Notes: generated by a model not told the origin, from the letters alone. A stretch of 64,000 nucleotides of DNA from Massilia frigida (GCF_011682175.1 NZ_WHJG01000005.1:124001-188000); one strand, 5' to 3'. Counted from the stretch's first letter, positions 32,162 through 42,236 are shown. Made by a program: numbers and translations.

Positions 32162-35100
32162 TCAGCGCAGCCCCTCCTGCAGCATGCGCAGCATGTCTCC
32201 CGGCGCCATGCGCGCCGACCCGTCGCTGCCTTCGAGCAGGCTGTCGGCCAGGTCGCGCTTGTGCTTGTGCAGCTCGACGATGCCTTCCTCGATGGTGTGG
32301 CGCGCCACCAGCCGGTAAATGGTCACCGGGCGCTGCTGGCCCATGCGGTGCGCGCGGTCCGAGGCCTGGTCTTCCACCGCCGGGTTCCACCACGGGTCCA
32401 TGTGGATCACATAATCGGCCGCCGTCAGGTTGATGCCGACCCCGCCCGCCTTGAGGCTGATCAGGAACACATCGCCGACACCGGCCTGGAACGCATCGAC
32501 CCGCTTTTTACGCTCCTGCATCGGGGTCGAGCCATCGAGGTACTGGTATTTGATCCCGCGCTCGTCGAGATGCTTGCGGATCAGGGTCAGGTGGTCGACG
32601 AACTGGCTGAACACCAGCACCTTGTGGCGGTTGTCGAGCAGCTCGCCCAACAGGCGCGCGAACACGGTCAGTTTGCTGCTTTGCAGGCCCAGTTCGGGCG
32701 CCACCAGCGCCGGATTGCAGCAGGCGCGGCGCAGCTTCATCATCTCGGCCAGGATCTGGATCGACTTCTGGCTCTCGGGGGCCTCGAGCGCGGCCAGCTT
32801 GGCGATGGCGTCGCGCCGCAGCGATTCGTACAGCGCCGTTTCTTCCTCGGTCAGGTCGACCGGCAGCACGATCTCGGTACGCGGCGGCAGTTCCGACAAG
32901 ACCTGCGCCTTGGTGCGGCGCAGGATGAACGGCTGGATCAAACGCCGCAGGCGCAGGCGCGCCCCGGCTTCGGCGCGCTTGTCCTGGGCCCGTTCGATCG
33001 GCCCGGCAAAGCGCAGGTTGAACTGGTCGCTGGTGCCGAGCAAGCCCGGATTGATGAAGCGGAACAGGTTCCACAATTCGCCCAGGTGGTTTTCCAGCGG
33101 CGTGCCGGTGGCCACCATGCGGAACTCGCCCTGCAGCGCCATCACGGCCTGCGAGCGCTTGGTCGCGGTATTCTTGATCGCCTGCGCTTCATCGAGCACG
33201 ATGCTGTTCCAGCGCACCTTGGCGAACGCCGGCGCTTCCAGCTGCAGCAGGCCGTAGCTGGCGATTACCAGGTCGAACGGCCCGGCCTCGGCCAGCATGG
33301 CGGCACGGTCGCCGCTGCCGAACAGCTTGACGTTGAGGGTTGGCGCGAAGCGCGCCGCCTCGCTGATCCAGTTCATGCACACCGAGGTCGGCGCGATCAC
33401 CAGCGCCGGGCCTTGCGGCGCGCGCGAGAGCAGCAGCGCCAGCGCCTGCAGCGTTTTCCCGAGGCCCATGTCGTCGGCCAGGCAGGCGCCCACGCCCCAG
33501 TGGGCCAGGCGCGCCAGCCACTCGTAGCCCTCGACCTGGTAGTCGCGCAGCTCGGCTTGCAGGGTGCTCGGCATCTGCGGCACGAAGGCGGCATTGCGCT
33601 CCATGTGCGCCAGATGGTCGCGCCAACCCTGGTCGGTATCGACGCTGCCGGCATCCTGCGCCAGGTCTTCCAGCGCGAAGCTGGCCAGCGCATGCACCTT
33701 GACCCCGTCCGCGCTCGGCGTGCCGAAGGCCGACAGCTCCATCAGGCGCCGGTGCAGTTCGGACGTCAAGGCCATGAACTGGTTGTCGCCCAGCGCCACG
33801 AAGCGGCTGCCATTCTCCCTGAGCATATCGAGCAGGGTGCGCAAGTCCATGATGCGGTTTTCGTCGACCTGCACCTCGCCGCTGGCGGCGAACCAGTCCT
33901 TGTCGCGCTTGATGGACAGGCGCACCGACTTGGAGTCGGCTTTTTTCGCCAGGCGAAACGGCTCGCCCTCGGGCCAGGCCAGCCGCACCTTGGCCGGGTC
34001 CAGTTCCTGCAGTTCGGCCAGCAGCTCCAGGCATTCGATGGGGTTGGCCAGCAGCCATTCGCCATGGTCCGATTCGGATTGTTCCAGCACGTGCAGGGCG
34101 CCGACCAGCTGGCGTTCGGCCTCGCGCTCGGCGTCCAGGTTGCGGCGCGCTTCCACGCGCGCGCCATTCACGTCGGCGATCACGCTGTCGGCGCCCGAGC
34201 CGGGCGGGTAGTAGGCGCCGGCGTCGGGCAGGGGGCGCACCAGCACCTGCATCTTCAAGCCATGCTGGTAAGGCAGCAGGTGCACGTGCAGGCGGCTGTC
34301 GGCGTCGACCCGGGCGATGTCGGCGGCGCTGCCGCCGATGTCCGACTGCACCGTGACGATCGACGAAATCGCGCCGATCGCCTTGAGCACCTGCTTTTCC
34401 GCGTGCAGCGGCACCACCAGCCCATTGCCGACAATGGCACCGATGCGGCGGTGTTCGTCGCTGATGCGCACCACGCGCAGGCGGGTTGGCGTTTCGCGCG
34501 TGACGCACACGTCGTCGGTGTTGTCCAGAATCGGCGGTTGCAGGGTGATGGTCACATTGCCGGCGCGCGCCTTGATCATCAGTTCCGGTTCGCCCGGCAG
34601 CAGTTCCACGCGCGTGCCGGGCGCGTCGATCCAGAACAGCAGCGGATGGCCGATCAGTGCGGCCACCGCCTTGTCCATGTCGAATTCGTAGCGCACCCCG
34701 CCGCCGCTGTAGTATTTATAGGCGTTCAAGGTCGCCACCACGTGCAGGTCTTGCGAGGTGAGGAAATCGAAACTGGCCGCATCGTCCGACAGGCGTTTCA
34801 GGCCCATGGCGCGGCCGCGGCTCCAGCCGCCCTGGGCGTCGCGCTTCTGTTCGCGCGGTTCGATATCCTGCACCCCGTATAGCGGATCGAAGCGCAAGCC
34901 CCATACCAGGCGCGCTTCCTTGACCACTTCCACGTTCACCGCTGGTTGCAGGTTGATCAGCGCATTGAGCTGGCGCTCCCACGGCTCCTCGCGCTCGAAC
35001 CAGCCGCTCATGTCGGCAAAGCGCAGGCGCTGGCGCAGGGCGATCGCTTCCTGCTCGCGCGAGACGGCGCCGATGCGCCCCAGCAGGGCGCCCAGCTGCG

Positions 35101-36301
35101 CCGCCACCAGGCCGAAGCCGGCCTCGGTCGCCTGCGTCATCATCTGTTCGAGCTGGGCGCGCTTGCCGTCCAGCTGCGGCAACGCCAGCCAGTAATGCAG
35201 CAGCGCGCGGAACATGAACGGCTGCAGCGCGCTTTCCCAGCTGCGCGTGGGCAGCACTTGCGCGTCGACCGTGCCGCCGCGGATCTGGCGCAGCATGTTC
35301 AGTTGCTGGTAGACCGCCGTGTCGTGGCTTTGCACGGTGCGTGTGACGATGTCGAGATACGCCTCGGCCGCCTTGTGGTGTTTCGGATCGGGACTGCGCA
35401 GCAGCGCCAGCACGTACAGGTGGCCGCCGATGCCGGGAAAGGTCATCTTGCGCTTGCCGGTTTCGCGCCGCAGCGCCTTGAGCGCCTGCTCGAAGCCGGC
35501 CAGCGCCTCGGCGTGGTGCTCGCGCAGCATCAGGATCACGCTGCGGTAGAACAGCGCCATCGAATCGTCCATGTCGTGCAGCAGGTGCGAGGCGTCGTCC
35601 AGGCGGCCGCACAGGATCAGGTGTTCGGCCATGACGGTACGCAGCGCCATCGACGACGCGCCCTGCGCCAGGTGGCGTTCGGCGAACACGCGCAACTGCG
35701 GCGCGCTGGCCGGTTCGCGCTGGGCATTCTCCATCAGCACCCGCAGCACCTCGTCGCGCAGCTGCGGGTGGATGCGCGCGAACAGCTCCGGCTCGAACGG
35801 GCGCGCGCAGATGTCGACCAGCGGGTGCAGGTAGCCCGCTTCGTGGCAGTTCATGCAGGCCGCCAGCAGCGGCGCCACCAGCGCCGGACCCTGGCCGCTG
35901 GCCAGCGCGATGCGCAGCAGCGCCACGCCCTGGCGGTAGCTGCGCAGGATGGCGAAGCCTTCCCAGTTGCGGCGCAGCGGGGTCAGGTTGTCGTAGGCGG
36001 TGGCCAGCGGGCCGAAGGTGCCGGCGTTGAGTGCGGCGCTCAGCGCCATCCAGCTCACTTCCGGCGTGACGATCCAGCCGCGGTGCTGCAACTCGCCCGC
36101 CACGCCGAGCGCGCGCAGGGTTTCCATCGCGTCGACCATGCGCTCGTTGGCGACGGGGATGCCGGCGCTGGCGAGGTGCTCCTGGAGGCGGATGCGGCCC
36201 ATCGGTTCGCCCGCCATGGCCAGCATGGCGGCGATATGTTGCTCGACCATGTCCAGCCGGCCGAACTGGTCCCGCGTTATCGCCATGTCTTGCCCGCTCA
36301 T
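32162..36301 (-). CDS. very large SNF2-family helicase
   Basis: 1379 aa. The C-terminal third is a Snf2 ATPase: LADDMGLGKTLQALALL (motif I, about residue 940), VLDEAQAIKN (motif II), and ASDRAHRMGQQRPV (motif VI, about residue 1317), joined by VFSQFVDHLTLIRKHL. The N-terminal ~900 residues are a helical repeat-like part and a beta-rich part I do not recognise. Such bacterial proteins are thought to remodel protein-DNA or polymerase complexes, like RapA. ATG at 36301 overlaps the stop of the S9 peptidase by 4 bases. Confidence 0.9.
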   Translation of the reverse strand: MSGQDMAITRDQFGRLDMVEQHIAAMLAMAGEPMGRIRLQEHLASAGIPVANERMVDAMETLRALGVAGELQHRGWIVTPEVSWMALSAALNAGTFGPLATAYDNLTPLRRNWEGFAILRSYRQGVALLRIALASGQGPALVAPLLAACMNCHEAGYLHPLVDICARPFEPELFARIHPQLRDEVLRVLMENAQREPASAPQLRVFAERHLAQGASSMALRTVMAEHLILCGRLDDASHLLHDMDDSMALFYRSVILMLREHHAEALAGFEQALKALRRETGKRKMTFPGIGGHLYVLALLRSPDPKHHKAAEAYLDIVTRTVQSHDTAVYQQLNMLRQIRGGTVDAQVLPTRSWESALQPFMFRALLHYWLALPQLDGKRAQLEQMMTQATEAGFGLVAAQLGALLGRIGAVSREQEAIALRQRLRFADMSGWFEREEPWERQLNALINLQPAVNVEVVKEARLVWGLRFDPLYGVQDIEPREQKRDAQGGWSRGRAMGLKRLSDDAASFDFLTSQDLHVVATLNAYKYYSGGGVRYEFDMDKAVAALIGHPLLFWIDAPGTRVELLPGEPELMIKARAGNVTITLQPPILDNTDDVCVTRETPTRLRVVRISDEHRRIGAIVGNGLVVPLHAEKQVLKAIGAISSIVTVQSDIGGSAADIARVDADSRLHVHLLPYQHGLKMQVLVRPLPDAGAYYPPGSGADSVIADVNGARVEARRNLDAEREAERQLVGALHVLEQSESDHGEWLLANPIECLELLAELQELDPAKVRLAWPEGEPFRLAKKADSKSVRLSIKRDKDWFAASGEVQVDENRIMDLRTLLDMLRENGSRFVALGDNQFMALTSELHRRLMELSAFGTPSADGVKVHALASFALEDLAQDAGSVDTDQGWRDHLAHMERNAAFVPQMPSTLQAELRDYQVEGYEWLARLAHWGVGACLADDMGLGKTLQALALLLSRAPQGPALVIAPTSVCMNWISEAARFAPTLNVKLFGSGDRAAMLAEAGPFDLVIASYGLLQLEAPAFAKVRWNSIVLDEAQAIKNTATKRSQAVMALQGEFRMVATGTPLENHLGELWNLFRFINPGLLGTSDQFNLRFAGPIERAQDKRAEAGARLRLRRLIQPFILRRTKAQVLSELPPRTEIVLPVDLTEEETALYESLRRDAIAKLAALEAPESQKSIQILAEMMKLRRACCNPALVAPELGLQSSKLTVFARLLGELLDNRHKVLVFSQFVDHLTLIRKHLDERGIKYQYLDGSTPMQERKKRVDAFQAGVGDVFLISLKAGGVGINLTAADYVIHMDPWWNPAVEDQASDRAHRMGQQRPVTIYRLVARHTIEEGIVELHKHKRDLADSLLEGSDGSARMAPGDMLRMLQEGLR

Positions 36302-38247
36302 GCAGCTCCGGGCAGATTGTCGATCGCCACCACGGCCGCCTGGCCGGGTGCGGTCAAGCCGAAGATGCGCAGGTAAAAATACAGCTCCGCTTCCAGCGTG
36401 CGCACGATGCTGTCGGCCTTGCGGAAGCCATGCCCTTCGCCCTCCAGCGTCATGTAGGCCACCGGCACGCCGGCCGCGCGCAGGGCGCTCACCATCACTT
36501 CCGACTGCTGCGGCGGCACGACCTTATCGTCCAGGCCCTGGAAGAAGATCATCGGACGGGTCAGCTTGTCGGTATGGTTGATCGGTGAACGCAGCAGGTA
36601 CAGCGTTTCCGATTCCGGCTTTGGGGCGATCAGGTATTCGTTGTAGTGCGACTCGAACTTGTGCGAATCGTCGTCCAGGCCTTTCAGGTCCGATACGCCG
36701 TAGTAGCTGGCGCCGGCCTTGAACACATCGTGGAAGGTGAGGGCGCACAGGGTGGTGAGGCCACCGGCGCTGCCGCCGCGGATCACCAGGCGTTGCGGGT
36801 CGACCAGGCCGCGCGTGGCCAGGTAGCGCGCGCCGGCCACGCAATCGTCGACGTCGACCACGCCCCACTGGCCCTTGAGCGCATCGCGGTAGGCGCGTCC
36901 GAAGCCGCTGCTGCCGCCGTAGTTCACGTCCAGCACCGCGAACCCGCGGCTGGTCCAGTACTGCGTGGCCAGCTTGAGGGTACTGGCGGCCATGCCGGTC
37001 GGGCCGCCGTGGCTGATCACCATCAGCGGCGGTTTGGCCGCCGGATCGGGCGTGACGTCGGCGTTGCAGGGCGGGTAATAGAAGGCGTGCGCGGTGCGCT
37101 GGGCGTTGCCGCCGCTGGCGTAGCTGATGCTCTCCGGGACCGACAGGTAGCCGGCGGCCGGCAGCTCGCTGATCGAGTGCGCCAGCACGTCGGTGCTGGC
37201 ACTGGCCAGGTCGATGCGCGCCAGTTCCAGGGCGATGGTGGGCGAGCCGCCCAGGATCAGCGCCGCGCCGCCGCCCACGCGCAGCTCGCGGATTTCTTCG
37301 TACTGGTTGATGATCGGGGTCAGCTTGCCGCTGTCGGGGGTGAGCTGGGCCAGCCGGCTCACGCCGTTTTCAATATAGGTGCAGACGATGTCGCCGTTGC
37401 CGAGAAAGCCGTACATCGATACCGCGAAGCTCCAGTGCGGCGTGCCGAATTCGGCGGCGCGCTCGCACAGCGGCTGGACTGCCCCTTCGGCCAGGCGGTA
37501 CAGGTTCCACCATCCGCTGCGGTCCGACACGAAATGGAGCACGCCGGCCGGCGACCATTCGGGCTGGCAGAGCGCTTCCTCGGGGCCGCCCGCGACCAGC
37601 GTGGCCGAGGCCAGCGAGCCGTCCGGGTTGACCTGCGCCAGCCACAGTTCGGTGCCCTGCCACGGCATGCGCGGATGGTCCCAGCTGAGCCAGGCCAGCG
37701 AGCGGCCGTCCGGCGACAGGCGCGGGGCCGCGTAAAAATCGCTGCCACGGGCCAGGATGGTTTCGCTGCCGTCGGCGCCGACCGCGCACAGGGTATTGAC
37801 CGGCTGCGCGCCCGCTTGCGCATGGTCCTCGCGCACCACGATCAGGCGCTCGCGTGGCGCGTCGCGCGCAAAGTCGGCGTAGCGCGCGCTGCCCGGGCGG
37901 GTCAGCGCCTGCGGCGCCTGGCCGGGGCGGATCGCGTAAATACAGTTATCGGCAAAGTGAGAAAAGTACACCGTGCCGGCCGCCACCAGGTAGGCCCCGC
38001 CGCCGTATTCGTGCACGCGGCTGCGCACATTGAACGGGGCCGGGGTCAGCTCGACCAGTTCGGCGCCGCGCTGGCGCAGCAGGGTGGTGCGCCCGCCTTC
38101 GCTGGCGCGTCCGGCCAGCCAGTAAGCGTCGAGGCCATCGGCCTGCGGCTGCGCCAGCGGGGTGGCGCCGGCGGCCACGGTGGCGGCGCTGATAGGGGAA
38201 GGCCAGAGGCCGAAAGGGGCGCTCTGTGGGCTGGTCGAAGCTGTCAT
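36298..38247 (-). CDS. S9 family prolyl oligopeptidase-like peptidase
   Basis: 649 aa, no signal peptide, so probably cytoplasmic. An N-terminal beta-propeller (residues ~1-370) is followed by the hydrolase domain. The catalytic Ser493 is in RGGSAGG, Asp in GLDDKVV (573/574) and His606 in EGEGHGFR. It resembles acylaminoacyl or dipeptidyl peptidases. It is translationally coupled to the SNF2 gene (ATGA overlap), which is unexpected functionally. Confidence 0.9.
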   Translation of the reverse strand: MTASTSPQSAPFGLWPSPISAATVAAGATPLAQPQADGLDAYWLAGRASEGGRTTLLRQRGAELVELTPAPFNVRSRVHEYGGGAYLVAAGTVYFSHFADNCIYAIRPGQAPQALTRPGSARYADFARDAPRERLIVVREDHAQAGAQPVNTLCAVGADGSETILARGSDFYAAPRLSPDGRSLAWLSWDHPRMPWQGTELWLAQVNPDGSLASATLVAGGPEEALCQPEWSPAGVLHFVSDRSGWWNLYRLAEGAVQPLCERAAEFGTPHWSFAVSMYGFLGNGDIVCTYIENGVSRLAQLTPDSGKLTPIINQYEEIRELRVGGGAALILGGSPTIALELARIDLASASTDVLAHSISELPAAGYLSVPESISYASGGNAQRTAHAFYYPPCNADVTPDPAAKPPLMVISHGGPTGMAASTLKLATQYWTSRGFAVLDVNYGGSSGFGRAYRDALKGQWGVVDVDDCVAGARYLATRGLVDPQRLVIRGGSAGGLTTLCALTFHDVFKAGASYYGVSDLKGLDDDSHKFESHYNEYLIAPKPESETLYLLRSPINHTDKLTRPMIFFQGLDDKVVPPQQSEVMVSALRAAGVPVAYMTLEGEGHGFRKADSIVRTLEAELYFYLRIFGLTAPGQAAVVAIDNLPGAA

Positions 38248-38261
38248 GGGGATTCACTGGG

Positions 38262-38289
38262 TTGGCGGTGGTATGGCATGATAGATAAT
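38262..38289 (+). promoter_or_regulatory. candidate sigma-70 promoter of hemE
   Basis: TTGGCG (38262-38267), a 16-base spacer and GATAAT (38284-38289) give a fair promoter 88 bases before the hemE ATG, in the gap between the divergent S9 peptidase and hemE. Confidence 0.4.
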
Positions 38290-38376
38290 ACCCCGACCCC
38301 ATGCAAATGGCGGTGCGCGGCGTGCGGCGCGGGAATGCGATAATAGCGCCTTTCTCCAAGCTTTCGACGGTCTCCC

Positions 38377-39462
38377 ATGCCCCAATTCGCCCCGCTCCAG
38401 AACGACACATTCCTGCGCGCGCTGCTGCGCCAACCGACTGATTACACCCCTGTGTGGCTGATGCGTCAGGCGGGGCGCTACCTGCCGGAATACCGCGCCA
38501 CGCGCGAGCGGGCCGGCTCCTTCCTGGGCCTGGCCAAGAACCCCGATTACGCCACTGAAGTGACCCTGCAGCCGATCGACCGCTATCGGCTGGATGCCTC
38601 GATCCTGTTCTCGGACATCCTCACCGTGCCCGACGCGATGGGCCTGGGCCTGTACTTCGTCGATGGCGAAGGCCCCAAGTTCGAGCGTCCGCTGCGCACC
38701 GAAGCCGATGTCATGGCCCTGCGTGCGCCCGACCTGGACTCGCTCGACTACGTATTCAAGGCGGTCACCCAGATCCGTGGCGCCCTCAATGGCCGCGTGC
38801 CGCTGATCGGCTTTTCCGGCAGCCCATGGACCCTGGCCTGCTACATGGTTGAAGGCGGCGGTTCCAAGGAATTCCACACCATCAAAAAGATGCTGTACAA
38901 CCGCCCCGACCTGATGCACCACATCCTGGCCACCAATTCCAGCGCGGTGGCGGCCTACCTGAACGCCCAGATCGATGCCGGCGCCCAGGCCGTGATGATC
39001 TTCGACTCCTGGGGCGGCGCGCTGGCCGACGGCGCCTACCAGACCTTCTCGCTGCACTACATGCAGCAAGTGATGAGCCAGCTCAAGCGCGAGAAAGACG
39101 GCGTGCGCATCCCGGCGGTGGTCTTCACCAAGGGCGGCGGCCTGTGGCTGGACCAGATCGCCGACATCGGCGCCGACGCGGTCGGGCTGGACTGGACCGT
39201 CAACCTGGGCCGCGCGCGCGCGCTGGTCGGCCACAAGGTGGCGCTGCAGGGCAACCTCGACCCGGCGATCCTGTTTGCCAGCCCGGAACAGATCCGCGCC
39301 GAAGTCGAGCGTACCCTGACCAGCTACGGCAAGCCGTCCGACGGCTCAGGTCACGTGTTCAACCTGGGTCATGGCATCTCGCAATTCACCCCGCCCGAGT
39401 CGGTCAGCGCCATGGTCGAGGCCGTCCACAGCTTCAGCCGCCAGCAACGCGCCGGCCTGTAG
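38377..39462 (+). CDS. hemE: uroporphyrinogen decarboxylase
   Basis: Haem pathway enzyme that decarboxylates four acetates of uroporphyrinogen III (361 aa, normal). The signature [18 protein letters not shown] holds substrate-binding arginines, and [13 protein letters not shown] and NLGHGI are conserved. Its 3' end faces the DnaA-box-rich gap before priA. Confidence 0.96.
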   Translation: MPQFAPLQNDTFLRALLRQPTDYTPVWLMRQAGRYLPEYRATRERAGSFLGLAKNPDYATEVTLQPIDRYRLDASILFSDILTVPDAMGLGLYFVDGEGPKFERPLRTEADVMALRAPDLDSLDYVFKAVTQIRGALNGRVPLIGFSGSPWTLACYMVEGGGSKEFHTIKKMLYNRPDLMHHILATNSSAVAAYLNAQIDAGAQAVMIFDSWGGALADGAYQTFSLHYMQQVMSQLKREKDGVRIPAVVFTKGGGLWLDQIADIGADAVGLDWTVNLGRARALVGHKVALQGNLDPAILFASPEQIRAEVERTLTSYGKPSDGSGHVFNLGHGISQFTPPESVSAMVEAVHSFSRQQRAGL

Positions 39463-39608
39463 TCTGGCTACAGCGATGCCACCCTGGCAAGGTGGTTTCG
39501 CTACCCCGCAGAACCTGTTTTCTAAACGACAATATCCCACTTATTCACAATTTTCCAAAACACCCCTGATTAAAAAACAGGCGCTGCGGAAAAGTTTCTG
39601 ATGCTTGC

Positions 39609-39621
39609 AAGTGATTGATTT
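39609..39621 (+). repeat. 13-mer direct repeat, copy 1, AT-rich
   Basis: AAGTGATTGATTT followed by an AT-rich run (TTAAGGAATTATAAAATT). The identical 13-mer occurs again at 40014, also followed by AT-rich DNA. It resembles a DNA unwinding element repeat. Confidence 0.7.
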
Positions 39622-40013
39622 TTAAGGAATTATAAAATTCGCCTGTCGAGCCGCAGAGCGCGAATGTGGACAAGATACAGAGGGAAAACGCGGTTTTTCC
39701 AGCATTGTCCACAAAGTTATCAACAGGCAGTGTGGATAAAAAGGAAAAGTCCCGCGTTTACCGCGACTTAGCGGAAATGTGAAGGTTTTACATGAAGTGT
39801 GTGCCGCACGGCGGAATGGCGCGGCACTGTGTCGGTAGGGCAAAATTGTAGTTTCCGGGAGGCAGTCCGGAGGCCCGCGCGAGCCGACGGCGGGCTGTGC
39901 TTATACACAGCGCCAGGCTGGCGAGACGACTACATTTTGCCCCGTCGCCGACTTACTTATGCACAGAACGCCGGTAAAACCCGGTTTTCCCCGTCTCCCA
40001 AGGCGGATTTTCC

Positions 40014-40026
40014 AAGTGATTGATTT
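40014..40026 (+). repeat. 13-mer direct repeat, copy 2, AT-rich
   Basis: Exact copy of the 13-mer at 39609, same orientation, followed by AAAAGGATTAAATTTC. It lies about 83 bases before the pair of TTGTCCACA boxes at 40109 and 40121. Confidence 0.7.
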
Positions 40027-40214
40027 AAAAGGATTAAATTTCTTTGATTTTCAGTTCTTAGGCTCATCTATTGTGCAAGCACAAAGCTTTTGGCCTCGCA
40101 CAAATTGTTTGTCCACAAAGTTGTCCACAAGCTGAAGCTGCTTGAAACGATGTCCTGGACATCCCTGACGATCCTCTTTTTGACACCCGCCGACCCCGAC
40201 CGACACCGACCCTG

Positions 40215-42236
40215 ATGGCGTACTGCATTCTCAACATCGCGCTCGACACGCCGCTCACCAGCTGCTTCGATTACCGCTGGCCGTGCGCCGCCGGCGAGGA
40301 GCCGCTGGTGGGCCAGCTGGCGCTGGTCAGCTTTGGCCGCCGCGAGGTAGTCGGGCTCATCGTCGCGGTCAAACACCACACCGAGGTCCCGGCCGACAAG
40401 CTCAAAGATGCATTGGCCGTGCGCAGCCAGCTTTCTCCCCTGGCGCCGCAATGGATCGCGCTGGCGGCGTTCGCCGCCGACTACTATCAGCGTCCGCTTG
40501 GCGAAGTGGCCTTGCCCGGGCTGCCCAAGAACCTGCGCGTGCTCACCACCGTGGCGCTGGAGCGCGCCCTGAAAAAGCTGGCCAAGAGCGCGCCGGCGCA
40601 CGACCACACCCCGCTCGACATGCCGCTGCTGAACGGCGCGCAGCAGGAAGCGGCCGACGCCATCGGCGGCGCGCAGGGCTTCACCCCGATCCTGCTGTAC
40701 GGCGTGACCGGCAGCGGCAAGACCGAAGTCTATCTGCAGGCCTGCGCCGAGGTACTGGCGCGCGAAGAGGGTGGCCAGATCCTGATCCTGGTCCCCGAGA
40801 TCAACCTCACGCCTCAGCTGGAAGGCAATATCCGCGCGCGCTTTCCCGGCGTGATGCTGGCCACCTTGCACAGCAGCCTGTCCGAGGGCGAGCGCATGCT
40901 GCACTGGCTGGCCGCGCACCAGGGGCAGGCCCGCATCATCCTCGGCACGCGCCTGGCGATCCTGGCATCGCTGCCGCAGCTGAAGCTGATCGTCATCGAC
41001 GAAGAGCACGACCCCTCGTACAAACAGCAGGAAGGGCTGCGCTATTCGGCGCGCGACCTGGCGGTGTGGCGCGCGCGCCAGCTGGGCATTCCGATCGTGC
41101 TCGGATCGGCCACGCCCTCGCTGGAGAGCTGGCATCATGCTGGCTCCGGGCGCTATCGCAAGCTCGAACTGCGCGAGCGCGCCGTCAAGGATGCGGTGCT
41201 GCCGCGCGTGAAGTTGCTCGACATGGAGCGCGACAAACCGGTCGACGGCATCACCTCCCATCTCATGGCGGCGCTGCGCCAGCGCCTGGAGCGCGGCGAA
41301 CAATCGCTGCTGTTCCTGAACCGGCGTGGGTACGCGCCCGTGATCTGTTGCGAATCGTGCGGCTGGATCAGCAACTGCACCCGCTGCACCTCCTTCATGG
41401 TGCTGCACAAGCCCGAGCACCGGCTGCGTTGCCACCACTGCAGCCTGGAGCTGCGCATTCCGCGCCACTGCCTGACCTGCGGCAACGTCGACCTGCAACC
41501 GCTCGGGCGCGGCACCCAGCGGGTCGAAGAAGGCTTGCAGCAGGTTTTTCCGCAGGCGCGCATTTTGCGCATCGACGCCGACTCCACGCGCCTCAAGGGC
41601 AGTGCGCAGGCCGCGTTCGACACGGTGCACCGGGGCGAAGTCGATATTTTGATCGGCACCCAGATGGTCGCCAAGGGGCACGACTTCAAGAAACTGACCT
41701 TGGTGGGGATTCTCAATCCCGACACGGCGTTGTTTTCGCAGGATTACCGGGCCAGCGAGCGCCTGTTCGCGCAGCTGATGCAAGTGGCCGGGCGCGCGGG
41801 CAGGGCGGCGCGCACGGAGGGCGGCAGCGTGAGCGAAGTGCTGATCCAGACACGTTACGCCAGCCATCCGCTGTATTCGGCGGTGGTGAACCACGACTAC
41901 GACCGTTTCGCCACTGATTTGCTGGCGGAGCGGCGCCAGGCTGCGCTGCCGCCGTATCTGTACCAGGCCCTGTTGCGGGCCGAGGCGCCCGAGCTGGAAA
42001 CGGCGATTGGTTTTTTAGAGAGTGCGCGCGACGCGCTGGTATTTGACGGCATTACGCTGAACGACCCGATCCCGATGACGATGACGCGCGTGCACAACGT
42101 CGACCGTGCGCAGCTGCTGGTCGAAAGTCCCTCGCGGCCGGCGCTGCAAGCCTTCCTCAAAGAATGGCTGGCCCTGTTGCGCGCCATGAAAAGCCGCGTC
42201 AAATGGTCGCTCGAAGTCGACCCCCTCGATATCTGA
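40215..42236 (+). CDS. priA: primosomal replication restart helicase
   Basis: 3'-5' helicase that reloads the replisome at stalled forks (673 aa, somewhat shorter than E. coli's). Walker A is GVTGSGKTEVY and motif II DEEHDPSYKQQ. A two-zinc cysteine cluster (CCESCGWISNCTRC and CHHCSLELRIPRHCLTCG) lies near residues 377-425. The gene begins directly after the DnaA-box cluster, so DnaA could influence its expression. Confidence 0.96.
   Translation: MAYCILNIALDTPLTSCFDYRWPCAAGEEPLVGQLALVSFGRREVVGLIVAVKHHTEVPADKLKDALAVRSQLSPLAPQWIALAAFAADYYQRPLGEVALPGLPKNLRVLTTVALERALKKLAKSAPAHDHTPLDMPLLNGAQQEAADAIGGAQGFTPILLYGVTGSGKTEVYLQACAEVLAREEGGQILILVPEINLTPQLEGNIRARFPGVMLATLHSSLSEGERMLHWLAAHQGQARIILGTRLAILASLPQLKLIVIDEEHDPSYKQQEGLRYSARDLAVWRARQLGIPIVLGSATPSLESWHHAGSGRYRKLELRERAVKDAVLPRVKLLDMERDKPVDGITSHLMAALRQRLERGEQSLLFLNRRGYAPVICCESCGWISNCTRCTSFMVLHKPEHRLRCHHCSLELRIPRHCLTCGNVDLQPLGRGTQRVEEGLQQVFPQARILRIDADSTRLKGSAQAAFDTVHRGEVDILIGTQMVAKGHDFKKLTLVGILNPDTALFSQDYRASERLFAQLMQVAGRAGRAARTEGGSVSEVLIQTRYASHPLYSAVVNHDYDRFATDLLAERRQAALPPYLYQALLRAEAPELETAIGFLESARDALVFDGITLNDPIPMTMTRVHNVDRAQLLVESPSRPALQAFLKEWLALLRAMKSRVKWSLEVDPLDI

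Larger units (their letters stand above)
39463..40214. other. AT-rich gap with DnaA-box cluster, candidate replication origin or DnaA locus
   Basis: 752 bases with no credible gene. Nine DnaA-box-like 9-mers were found: TTATTCACA 39541; TTGTCCACA 39665 (minus); TTGTCCACA 39705; TTATCAACA 39717; TTATCCACA 39731 (minus); TTATACACA 39901; TTATGCACA 39957; TTGTCCACA 40109 and 40121. Two AT-rich stretches (about 39516-39640 and 40010-40090) each contain the same 13-mer AAGTGATTGATTT. This architecture (boxes plus unwinding-type DNA) is that of a bacterial oriC. dnaA is not in the window, so a DnaA-titration or regulatory role is also possible. Confidence 0.65.

Noticed and set aside
32027-34882. 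951-codon plus-strand open frame opposite the SNF2 helicase
   Set aside because: The minus-strand frame has intact helicase motifs; the plus-strand translation is low-complexity Gln/His/Arg/Ala-rich without any domain.
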